Translations under genes and position numbers: made by a program
Shown: in pieces, positions 8,337 through 16,721 of the stretch
Layout of the letters: each line of letters opens with the position of its first letter
Position numbering within the stretch: the stretch's first letter is position 1
Notes under the pieces: generated by a model
Told to the model about the DNA's origin: nothing
Databases searched by the model: none
The model's input: only the letters and a program-made list of their open reading frames with translations
Origin: DASXKD01 sp963734725
Lineage (GTDB): Bacteria > Actinomycetota > Actinomycetes > Streptosporangiales > Streptosporangiaceae
Length of the DNA: 64,000 nucleotides
Assembly: GCA_963734725.1 (NCBI GenBank)
Contig: CAVTIX010000008.1
Location: 372,001 to 436,000 of the forward strand
Direction of reading: 5' to 3'

Positions 8337-11300
8337 TCAGGCCCGCTCCCGCTCCCGCAGCCGCTGGCTCACCACGGCGGATACCCCATCGCCCTGCATG
8401 GTCGTCCCGTAGAGGGCGTCCGCAACCTCCATCGTCCGCTTCTGGTGCGTGACGATGATCAACTGCGAGCTGCCGCGCAGTTCCTCGAAAATCTCGAGCA
8501 GCCGCTGCAGGTTGGTGTCGTCCAGCGCCGCCTCGACCTCGTCCAGCACGTAGAACGGCGACGGGCGGGCCGTGAAGATGGCCAGGAGGAAGGCGATCGC
8601 GGTCAGCGAGCGCTCGCCACCGGACAGCAGCGACAGCCGCTTGACCTTCTTGCCCGGCGGCCGGGCTTCGATGTCGATGCCGGTGGCGAGCATGTCGTCG
8701 GGCTCGGTCAGCACCAGCCGTCCCTCGCCGCCGGGGAACAGCCGCGCAAAGATCTGCTCGAACTCGGCCGCGGTGTCGGCGAAGGCGGAAGTGAACACCT
8801 GCTGGACCCGGTCATCGACCTCTTTGACCACGGTGAGCAGGTCCCGCCGGGTCTTCTTCAGGTCTTCGAGCTGGTTCGCCAGGAACGCGTGGCGCTCCTC
8901 AAGGGCCGCGTACTCCTCCAGGGCCAGCGGGTTGACCTTGCCGAGCTGGTCGAGCTGGCGCTGCGCTGTGCCGGCACGCTTCTCCTGCTCGGCCCGGACG
9001 TAGGGGATCGTCCGCACCGGCGCCGCGGCCGCCGCCCCGTCTCCCGCCGCCGCATCGCCCGGCACCGGCACTGGCACATCGGGCCCGTACTCCGCGAGGA
9101 GCGCGCCGGTGTCCACGCCGAACTCCTCGGCGGCGCGCGCCACGACCTGCTCCAGCCTCATCCGCTGCTCGGCCCGGGTGACCTCCGCGCCGTGCGCGGT
9201 GTCAACCACCCGGTCCAGGTCCCCGGCAAGGGCCCGGACCCGCGCCCGGACCTCCTTGAGCGCCTCGGTGCGGCCCTTGCTCGCCTGCTCGGCCGCTTCG
9301 CGGTCCGCCTGGGCGGTGGCCAGGGACGCCGTGATCGTCGCCAGGGCCACATCCGCCCCCGTGGCCACGGCCCCGGCGACCTCCGCCTGCTGCGCGCGCA
9401 GCCGGCGCGCCGCCACCGCGGCCTCGGCTGCCCGGCGCTCGCGCCCCGCCGCTGCGGCGAGGGCGTCCGCCCGGCCCGCTATCGCCCGAAGCCGCTCCTC
9501 GGCGGTCCTGACCTCCAGCCGGGCGTCGGTCTCGGCCTCCCTGGCCGCGCTGGCCGCGGCGGCCAGGCTGTCCCGGTCCGGGATCTCCGGCGCGTCCGCG
9601 CCGCGCTGGCCGGGCTCGCCCGGGCCGGTCGGCTGGGCGGGCCCGGCATCCTCGCCCGCCTCGGCCTCGGCGAGCTTGGCGGCGAGCCCGGCCAGCGCGG
9701 CGAGATCCCGCTCGCGCTGCTGGCCGACCGAGGCGATGGCCGCCTCCAGCCGGGAGGCTTCCTCCTGGGCCGCCCGTGCCGCGCCCGCGAGCCGGCCGAG
9801 GCGCCCGGACGACTCTGCCGCGGCCTTGTCCGCGGCGCGCACCCCGGCCAATGCCCGGCCCACGGCCGCGCGGTCCCGTTCCTCGTCGGTCACGGCCGCG
9901 GCCAGCGCGGCAGCGGCCTCCTGGGCGGCCCGCTCGGCCGTGGCCAGTCCCGCCGCCGCCTCCTCGGCCGCCGCCCGCATGGCCAGCATGCTCGGCGGCT
10001 TGGCCGAGCCCCCGTGCGCCCAGTGGGCGCCGAGCAGGTCGCCGTCCCTGGTAACCACGCGCAGCTCGGGGCGGGTGCAGACGAGTTCGCGCGCCTGACC
10101 GAGGTCGTCGGCCACGACCACGCCGGCGAGCAGCCCGGCCACCGCCACGGACAGCTCTCCCGGCGCCTTCACAAGGTCAATAGCCGGAATAACGCCTGGC
10201 GGCAGTCCCTCGGACCCTGCCGCCGGCGGCCATACGGGGCCGGTGTAGGGCTGGCCGGGCCCGGGGCCGGCCTCGGCGATGACGAGCCCTGCCGTCCCGG
10301 CGTCGGCGCCCTTGAGCCCATGCAGGATCGCCACGGCAGCGTCCAGGCCGGCCACCGCCACCGCGTCGGCGGCGCCGCCAAGCGCGGCGGTGATGGCCTC
10401 CTGGGCGCCTTCGGCGACGGTCAGCAGGGCAGCGACGCCGCCGAGGACGTGCCCGGACCACTCGGGGTCCGTGAGCAGCGACGCCGAGGCCGCGGTGCCA
10501 TCCTGGACCGCGCGCAGGCCCTCCTCCAGCGCCTGGCGCCGGGCCACCAGGGCAGCCTTCTCCGCGCTGGCCTCCCGTTCGGCGGCGCGGTGCTGCGCGA
10601 CCCGTGCGGAGCTTTCGGTGAGCGAGGCGGCCGCCTCCTCGTGCGCGGCGGCCAGGCCCGCCCGGTCGTCGGTCCCGCTGGCGGCCAGCTCCTGCGCCGC
10701 ATCGTACTCTCGCTGGGCGGTCTGCGCCCGGGAGGTTGCCTGCTCGATGGCGTCTGTCAGCCGGGCCGCCTCTTCCTCGCTGGCGGCCACGCGGCTGCGG
10801 GCGGCGCCGACCTGGCCGCGCAGCCTGGCCAGTTCGTCGGCGCGGGCCGCCGAGGCGCGGGCCGCCTCGGCGAGCAGCCGCTCGGCGGCGGCCAGGTCCG
10901 TCTCCGCGGCTGTGCGCGCTGCGGTGGCCCCGGCCAGCTGCGCCTTGGCCGCCTCCAGCGTCTCGCCCAGCCCCGCCTCCTGCTCGCGCAGCGACGCCGC
11001 CTCGGCCTCCAGCTCGCCGGGATCGCGGCCGGGCCGGGCCGGGCCGGGCCGGCGGCCAGCAGGGCGTGCCGCTCGCGGGCGAGGTTGGCCACCCCGCGCA
11101 GCCGCTCGGCCAGCGCGGAAAGCTCGAACCAGGTGTTGAGCGCCGCCTCAAGCCGGGGCGCATGGAGCTGCTCGTCGGCGTCCAGCGCCGACTCCTGCCG
11201 GCGCGCCTGGGCCAGCAGGTTCTCCAGCTCGGCCCGGCGGGCCTGGGCGGCCGCCTCATTGGCCTCGCCGCGCTCCAGCGCCGCCGCGGCGCCGGCGAAG

Positions 11301-11998
11301 TCGTCGGCCAGCAGCCGCAGCTTCGCGTCCCGCAGGTCCGCCTGGATCGTGGCGGCCCGCCGCGCGATCGCCGCCTGCCGCCCGAGCGGTCCCAGGCGAC
11401 GGCGCAACTCACCGGTGAGGTTGACGAGCCGGGTCAGGTTGGCCTGCATGGCTTCCAGCTTGCGCAGGGCCTTCTCCTTGCGCCGCCGGTGCTTCAGTAC
11501 GCCCGCCGCCTCCTCGATCAGCGCCCGGCGCGCCTCAGGCCCGGCGTGCAGCACGTCGTCGAGGTTGCCCTGGCCGACGATCACGTGCATTTCCCGGCCG
11601 AGGCCGGAGTCGGAGAGCAGTTCGGTGACGTCGAGGAGCCGGCACTGGTTGCCATTGATGGCGTATTCGCTCTGGCCGGACCTGAACAGCAGCCGGCTGA
11701 TGGTGACCTCTGTGTAGTCGATGGGCAGCGCGCCGTCGGTGTTGTCGATGGTGAGGGTGACCTCGGCGCGGCCGAGCGGCGGGCGGGAGGAGGTGCCGGC
11801 GAAGACGACGTCGTCCATCTTGCCGCCGCGCAGGCTCTTGACGCCCTGCTCGCCCATCACCCAGGCGAAGGCGTCCACGATGTTCGACTTGCCCGACCCG
11901 TTCGGGCCCACGACGCAGGTGATACCGGGCTCGAACCGTAGCGACGTGGCCGAGGCGAAGGACTTGAACCCACGCAGGGTGAGGCTTTTCACATACAC
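8337..11998 (-). CDS. smc: Chromosome segregation ATPase Smc, interrupted by a frameshift
   Basis: Condensin subunit. N-terminal head: GITCVVGPNGSGKSNIVD, Walker A near residue 35. Then coiled coil, a hinge (TAALGGAADAVAV and neighbours), second coiled coil, and the C-terminal head with LLSGGERSLTAIAF and Walker B YVLDEVEAALDD. The reading frame switches within a GGGCC pentanucleotide run at about 11031-11060; downstream of it the correct frame reads DPGELEAEAASLREQEAG. Removing one 5-bp unit, or adding one base, joins both parts into about 1218-1220 residues, the expected size. I chose the GTG at 11998, which gives VYVKSLTLRGFKSF and has GGGGAGGAGAG upstream; an ATG at 12025 is also in frame. 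As Smc is important for growth, an assembly error or slippage at the repeat is more likely than loss. Confidence 0.88.
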
Positions 11999-12240
11999 CC
12001 GCGGGCTCTCCTCCCCTCCGCTCATGGCCCCGCCGGCCCAGCCGCATCGGGGTCCAGGGATCCCTCCCATGACGCGAAGGCGCCGGTCCGCTAGCCTTTC
12101 CGCACCCTACCGCGAGAGGCCGACAGTACCCGGGATTCGCGCGTCATAGGGCAGCCGTGCCGCGTGAGGGACCGGGCCGCAAAACCGTGGGAGCGCCGCA
12201 CAAAACCCGGGGCCCGGCGCCCTAACCTGGCCAAACTAAA

Positions 12241-12267
12241 GAGGGACGCCGCCTGGCGGCGTCCCTC
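12241..12267 (-). terminator. Rho-independent terminator
   Basis: A perfect 12-bp stem (GAGGGACGCCGC, loop CTG) followed on the minus strand by TTTAGTTT. It would end the transcript of the small gene at 12293-12487 and separate it from smc. Confidence 0.85.
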
Positions 12268-12292
12268 GGATCCTCGGGTGAGACCGAACAGA

Positions 12293-12487
12293 TCAGGTGA
12301 GCGCGGGTTCGCGCTCGCGGCTGACGACGAGAATACCGTGGTCGGCCTCGGCGGCGAGCACGTCCTTCTCCTCCTGGAGCCTGGCTAGTTCGGCTTCCAG
12401 GTCCCGCACGCGCCGCTGCAGACGGCGCATTTCGTTTACGATGCGGGGGTCAGGCCCGCCGACGTGGCCGAGTAGAGCCTTCGCCAT
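12293..12487 (-). CDS. Small coiled-coil protein of unknown function
   Basis: A 64-residue product, MAKALLGHVGGPDPRIVNEM, then a heptad-rich stretch RRLQRRVRDLEAELARLQEE and a short tail. A GGAGG Shine-Dalgarno lies ten bases before the ATG and a terminator follows at once, so this is a real, separately expressed gene. Similar short proteins starting MAKALLGxVGGPDPR are, as far as I recall, widespread near smc/mutM in actinomycetes, but no function is known to me. No membrane segment or Cys motif is visible. Confidence 0.75.
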   Translation of the reverse strand: MAKALLGHVGGPDPRIVNEMRRLQRRVRDLEAELARLQEEKDVLAAEADHGILVVSREREPALT

Positions 12488-12595
12488 TGTAGTGGGTCCT
12501 CCACACTGAGTGACCAGAGTGGGCGCACAGACTAAAGCACTGCATGAGTGCGCGCAAGGTGACCCCTCCAGGATGGCACTCTCACGGGTATCCGG

Positions 12596-13498
12596 TCAAG
12601 TTGAACGACTCCGCAGGTCACGGTCGCCCCTCCGGGCCCGCGGCCGGGCCTGGCATACCGGGCAGCTATACGCCGACCGGTTCATGAAGGGATCCCGCCG
12701 CACCGGCGCCCCGCATCGCGGGCATGGCTCGCCCTCGCGCCCGTACACCGCCAGTGACCGGCTGAAGTATCCGCTCTCGCCATTGACGTTCACGTACAGG
12801 CTGTCGAACGAGGTGCCGCCCGCGGCCAGTGCCCCGTCCAGGACCTCGCGCACCGCCGCGAGCAGCCTGGCCGCGTCGGCCCGCCGCATGCTGGAGGTGG
12901 CCCTGGCCCAGTGCGTCTTGGCCCGCCACAGCGCCTCGTCCGCGTAGATGTTGCCGACGCCGCTTATCAGCGATTGGTCCAGCAACGCACGTTTGATGCC
13001 CGTTTGCCGGGTGCGCAGCCGGTCCAGCACGGCCCCCTCGTCGAACGCGGCCTCCAGTGGGTCGGGGGCGATGTGCGCTATGGGGGCGGGCAGCGCCGCC
13101 CCGCCGCGGTCCAGCAGAATGTGCCCGAACGTACGCTGGTCGGTGAACCTGAGTTCCGGGCCGGAATCGGTGAACGTGAATCTGACCCGGACGTGGGGCG
13201 AGACAGGCGCCCCGGGCTCGCTGAGCAGCAACTGCCCGCTCATGCCCAGATGAGCCAGCAGGGCATCCTCGGCGACCGAGCCGGGCGAGTCCTGCGCTAC
13301 CGGCAGCCACAGGTACTTGCCGCGCCGCAGCGCCGCGGTGACCACGAGCCCGCGGGTGGCCGCCTCGAAGTCGTCCCGCCCGGCCGCGTGCCGGCGGACC
13401 GCGCGCGGGTGCAGCACCTCGGCCGAGCGGATGGTCCGCCCTACGACATGCCGCTCCAGGCCCCTGCGGACAACCTCGACCTCGGGTAGCTCCGGCAC
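12596..13498 (-). CDS. mutM: Formamidopyrimidine-DNA glycosylase
   Basis: Base-excision repair enzyme that removes 8-oxoguanine and cuts by beta/delta elimination. The N-terminus PELPEVEVVRRGLE has the catalytic Pro and Glu; the conserved Lys lies in RRGKYLWL near residue 58. The C-terminal zinc finger is complete: CPRC, then FMNRSAYSCPVC. The product is 300 residues, full length. It starts at GTG three bases after the rnc stop, so it is co-transcribed with rnc. Confidence 0.94.
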   Translation of the reverse strand: MPELPEVEVVRRGLERHVVGRTIRSAEVLHPRAVRRHAAGRDDFEAATRGLVVTAALRRGKYLWLPVAQDSPGSVAEDALLAHLGMSGQLLLSEPGAPVSPHVRVRFTFTDSGPELRFTDQRTFGHILLDRGGAALPAPIAHIAPDPLEAAFDEGAVLDRLRTRQTGIKRALLDQSLISGVGNIYADEALWRAKTHWARATSSMRRADAARLLAAVREVLDGALAAGGTSFDSLYVNVNGESGYFSRSLAVYGREGEPCPRCGAPVRRDPFMNRSAYSCPVCQARPRARRGDRDLRSRST

Positions 13499-13501
13499 GC
13501 G

Positions 13502-14410
13502 TCAACCCGCCGGGCCGGCCCCGGGCTCGCCGCCGGCCTCGGCCTCGCCGCCCGCCTCGGCCTCGCCGCCGGCCTCAGCCTCACCGCCGGCCTCAGCCTC
13601 GCGCGCGGCGCGGCGCGGCGCCCGGGGCGTGCCGTCGCCCTGGCCCGCCTGCGGCAGTCCGGCGGTGTCACCCGCGTTGCCGGTCAGCGGAGACTCGCCG
13701 TTGCTGATGGCGTTCCACGCAGCCTCGGCGGCCTGCTGCTCGGCCTCCTTCTTGGACCGCCCCGCCCCCCTGCCGTACACGTGGCCGCCCACCCGGACCA
13801 GGGCGCGGAACGACTTCTGGTGGTCCGGGCCGCTCTCCTCGACGTGATACTCGGGCACGCCGAGCACCCCGGACGCGGTGAGCTCCTGCAGCGAGGTCTT
13901 CCAGTCCAGGCCGGCGCCAAGCCCGGCGGACCGCGCGATGACCGGGTCGAACAGCCGGTGCACAAGCGCCGACGCCTCGTCCAGCCCGCGCTCGATGTAG
14001 ACCGCGCCGATTACGGCTTCCAGCGTGTCGGCGAGAATCGAGGACTTATTCCGGCCCCCGGTGCCATCCTCGCCCCGCCCGAGCCGCAGGTAGTCGCCGA
14101 GCCGCAGGCCGCGGGCCACGTCGGCCAGCGCTCGCATATTGACCACGGCCGCGCGCAGCTTGGCCAGGTGGCCTTCGGGCAACTCCGGGTAGCCGCGGAA
14201 GAGCGCGTCGGTGACGACCAGGCCAAGCACCGAGTCGCCGAGGAATTCGAGGCGCTCGTTGGTGGGCAGGCTGCCGTTTTCGTAGGCATAAGAGCGGTGC
14301 GTCAGGGCCCGCTCGAGCCGCTCCTGGGACAGGCCCGCGTCGAGGACACGCAGCAGCTCGGTGGGATCGGGCTGGCCGGCTCCTGGCTGGTGGTCGGCTG
14401 CGACCTTCAT
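13502..14410 (-). CDS. rnc: Ribonuclease III
   Basis: Cleaves double-stranded RNA, including rRNA precursors. The signature ERLEFLGDSVLG is at residues 52-63; the dsRNA-binding domain covers about 175-245 (DWKTSLQELTASG, then SKKEAEQQAAEAAW). The family is usually 220-275 residues; here the protein reaches 302 through an acidic tail made of EAEAGG units. It lies downstream of rpmF and upstream of mutM, the conserved actinobacterial order. Confidence 0.94.
   Translation of the reverse strand: MKVAADHQPGAGQPDPTELLRVLDAGLSQERLERALTHRSYAYENGSLPTNERLEFLGDSVLGLVVTDALFRGYPELPEGHLAKLRAAVVNMRALADVARGLRLGDYLRLGRGEDGTGGRNKSSILADTLEAVIGAVYIERGLDEASALVHRLFDPVIARSAGLGAGLDWKTSLQELTASGVLGVPEYHVEESGPDHQKSFRALVRVGGHVYGRGAGRSKKEAEQQAAEAAWNAISNGESPLTGNAGDTAGLPQAGQGDGTPRAPRRAAREAEAGGEAEAGGEAEAGGEAEAGGEPGAGPAG
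13526..13597 (-). repeat. 18-bp repeats in the rnc tail
   Basis: Four units of 18 bp start at 13526, 13544, 13562 and 13580 and encode EAEAGG-type hexads. They differ by one or two bases each, so they are older or less homogenised than the rpsP repeats. Confidence 0.85.
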
Positions 14411-14507
14411 GGTGTCCTCCTCCCCAGGGCCTCTGGGGGGCCTACATGGCGGCCGGCTTACCCGCCGCCTGGCCGGTCAGTACCGCTTGGGTTCTACCGC
14501 GCCGCGT

Positions 14508-14684
14508 TTAGGAGGGCGTGATTACCTGACGGCGGTTGTAGGTGCCGCAGGTCGGGCACGCGGTATGCGGCAGCTTGGGATCCCGGCACTGCGGGCAGCG
14601 CACCAGCGCCGGCGCTGCAGCCTTCCAGTTCGCGCGCCGGGACCTCGTGTTGCTGCGCGACATCCTCCGCTTAGGGACGGCCAC
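14508..14684 (-). CDS. rpmF: 50S ribosomal protein L32
   Basis: A 58-residue product starting AVPKRRMSRSNTRSRRA, with a zinc ribbon CPQC and CPTC, so it is the zinc-binding form. I chose the GTG at 14684, which gives the standard L32 N-terminus and has GAGGAGAA upstream; it lies inside the end of the DUF177 gene, an overlap of 14 bases, the usual arrangement. Confidence 0.95.
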   Translation of the reverse strand: MAVPKRRMSRSNTRSRRANWKAAAPALVRCPQCRDPKLPHTACPTCGTYNRRQVITPS

Positions 14685-15291
14685 GTCCGTTCTCCTCACC
14701 TGTCCCCGGTACGGGCGAGCCGTCCGGACTGTGCTGCATTGTGATCTGGCTTAGAGCTGCCCACCGGGGGTCCAGGTCTGGGCCGTGGTGGTGGCCGGGG
14801 CCCGCCTGGGCAAGCCGCACACCGCATTCGGCGCACAGCCCGGGGCAGTCGTCCTGGCATCTCGGCGCGAGCGGCAGCGCGAGAACCAGAGCATCTCTCA
14901 GGACCGGCTCAAGATCGAGCAAGTCCCGGTCCAGAGAGTACCCGCCCTCACCGGCATCCCCACCGTTTTGCTCGTAACTGAACAACTCCTGACACCGGAC
15001 ACGAAGGGTCTGGGACACCGGCTCCAGGCAGCGCGCGCACTCCCCGGCTATCGGCGCGGTGACCGTGGCGGTGGCGAGCACGCCCTCGGTGACAGACTCC
15101 AGCCGGACCTCGACGTCCAGTTCGGCGCCTTGCGGAACCCAGGCCATGCCGGTGTGCAGATGCGCAGGAGCCGGCACGGTCCTGGTCTCGGCGCGTGCCG
15201 ACCCGGGGCGGTGGCCAAGCGCCCGGGTATTAAAAACCAGCAGCCCACGGGGGTCGGTGCGGGCGCCGGCGGTGCTGCGAAATGTAGGCAT
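14671..15291 (-). CDS. DUF177/YceD-family protein
   Basis: A 206-residue protein of the family encoded just upstream of rpmF in most bacteria and linked to 23S rRNA accumulation. Seen: LLVFNTRALGHRPGS near the N-terminus, the Cys pair ECARCLEPV in the middle, and CPGLCAECG near residue 155. The N-terminal 17 residues are probably disordered. Translationally coupled to rpmF by overlap. Confidence 0.88.
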   Translation of the reverse strand: MPTFRSTAGARTDPRGLLVFNTRALGHRPGSARAETRTVPAPAHLHTGMAWVPQGAELDVEVRLESVTEGVLATATVTAPIAGECARCLEPVSQTLRVRCQELFSYEQNGGDAGEGGYSLDRDLLDLEPVLRDALVLALPLAPRCQDDCPGLCAECGVRLAQAGPGHHHGPDLDPRWAALSQITMQHSPDGSPVPGTGEENGRGRP

Positions 15292-15382
15292 GTCAAATTA
15301 AGGTAGCGAGAGGTTCTGGAGCAGTCATTTTACCTGGCGTGGCCGCCAGAAGCCCAACCGAGCGCGCGAGGGCGCGGTGCGA

Positions 15383-15877
15383 TCAGCCCTGGGCCAGTTC
15401 CGTCAGCTTGGCCCGCATCCGCGCCTCGACCGGGGCCGGCACCAGCGATGACACGTTGCCACCGTAGGCGGCGATCTCCCGCACCAGACTGGACCGCAGG
15501 AACGAGTAGAGCGGGTTGGCCGTCATGAACAGCGTCTCGATCTCGGCGAGACGGTAATTCATCTGGGCCATCTCCATCTCGTACTCGAAGTCGCTGACAG
15601 CGCGCAAGCCCTTGACGATCGCCGACACCCCGCGGTCCCGGCAGTACTCGACCAGCAGGCCGCGGAACGTCCCCACCGACACGTTGGGCAGGCCGGCGGT
15701 GACCTCTTCGAGCATCGCGACGCGCTCGTCCACGGTGAACATGCCGTGTTTGGCCCGGTTGGCCCCGACCACCACGAGGACCTCGTCGTGCAGCTTGGCG
15801 GCGCGGCGGATGATGTCCAGGTGCCCGTTGGTCACCGGGTCGAACGAGCCGGGGCAGACGACACGGCGCACGCGCAT
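15383..15877 (-). CDS. coaD: Phosphopantetheine adenylyltransferase
   Basis: Fourth step of coenzyme A synthesis: 4'-phosphopantetheine plus ATP gives dephospho-CoA. The nucleotidyltransferase motif GSFDPVTNGHLDII is at residues 10-23. The 164-residue length and the YSFLRSSLVREIA motif are typical. It follows rsmD with a 44-bp gap on the same strand, as in most actinomycetes. Confidence 0.96.
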   Translation of the reverse strand: MRVRRVVCPGSFDPVTNGHLDIIRRAAKLHDEVLVVVGANRAKHGMFTVDERVAMLEEVTAGLPNVSVGTFRGLLVEYCRDRGVSAIVKGLRAVSDFEYEMEMAQMNYRLAEIETLFMTANPLYSFLRSSLVREIAAYGGNVSSLVPAPVEARMRAKLTELAQG

Positions 15878-15921
15878 CCCGTCCTTCCGTGCTGGGCTCC
15901 CCGAGCGCAGCCCTCAGGGGC

Positions 15922-16503
15922 CTATATGCCTGCGGCGAGACCGTACCAGAAGGTCGCCTCGCCGTAGCGGCGGGACCGGCCCGGCACGTAGCCCCCAGGC
16001 CAGGCGACAGGACCGGAGCGGGTGGCGCGCTCGACCACGACGAGCGCGCTGGCGGCCAGCCAGCCGCCGCGCAGCGCGGTCAGCATCGCGGTAACCTCCT
16101 CGTCGCCGGTGGCGTACGGCGGGTCGGCCACCACCACCCCGAACGCGGGCCCGCCGCCCGGAACACGGCCCGGCCCGCGGCCGAGCACCGTGGCCACCTG
16201 CCCGATGACCAACTCGGCGCCGGGCAGCCCGACCGCCGTCATGTTGGCCCGGATCACCCGGGCCGCCGGGGGATCGGACTCGACGAACAGCACCGGCGCG
16301 GCCCCGCGGGACAGCGCTTCCAGGCCCACTGCGCCCGACCCGGCGTACAGGTCGAGGAAGGCGGCGCCGTCGAGCGGGCCGTGCCGCGCGGTGATCGTGG
16401 CAAACAGCCCCTCCCGGGCCCGGTCGCTGGTGGGGCGGGTCCGGGTCCCCGGCGGGACGGACAGCCGCCGCCCCCGTGCCTCCCCCGCGATGATCCGCGT
16501 CAC
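15922..16503 (-). CDS. rsmD: 16S rRNA (guanine-966-N2)-methyltransferase RsmD
   Basis: SAM-dependent methyltransferase acting on 16S rRNA. Seen: TRIIAGEARGRRL at the N-terminus, SAM motif FLDLYAGSGAVGLEAL, and catalytic VVVADPPYATG. I chose the GTG at 16503, giving 193 residues and the standard N-terminus; the upstream extension in frame reads as low-complexity and reaches the insertion sequence. The normal partner recG is now 2.1 kb away because an IS1182-like element lies between them, so rsmD-coaD may need a new promoter. Confidence 0.92.
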   Translation of the reverse strand: MTRIIAGEARGRRLSVPPGTRTRPTSDRAREGLFATITARHGPLDGAAFLDLYAGSGAVGLEALSRGAAPVLFVESDPPAARVIRANMTAVGLPGAELVIGQVATVLGRGPGRVPGGGPAFGVVVADPPYATGDEEVTAMLTALRGGWLAASALVVVERATRSGPVAWPGGYVPGRSRRYGEATFWYGLAAGI

Positions 16504-16644
16504 TGCACGCCAACTCCAGCGCTGATCCGCCGGCCGACACGCCGGGCGCCGAGGCCCGGTGCCACTCCGGCGCCTGCCAGCGCCCCGGATCCCGCCACCC
16601 AGCCCGGCATTGTTTGTTGTGGTTGGCGCAACCACGACAAAAGA

Positions 16645-16662
16645 CGGGCTGTTGCAGAATCG
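16645..16662 (+). repeat. Left terminal inverted repeat core of the IS
   Basis: CGGGCTGTTGCAGAATCG, the exact reverse complement of 18403-18420. A self-complementary GTGGTTG-GCG-CAACCAC lies just outside at 16619-16635. Confidence 0.92.
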
Positions 16663-16721
16663 GCTGGCCTGGCTCGGCGTGCCTTTCGGTCGTATTCGTG
16701 CTCGTTTGGGATGGTCGTGGC

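Noticed and set aside
8271..11717. Plus-strand open frame of more than 1100 codons
   Set aside because: Antisense to smc; GC-rich third positions of the coiled-coil region remove stops from the opposite strand. The sequence has no domain character.
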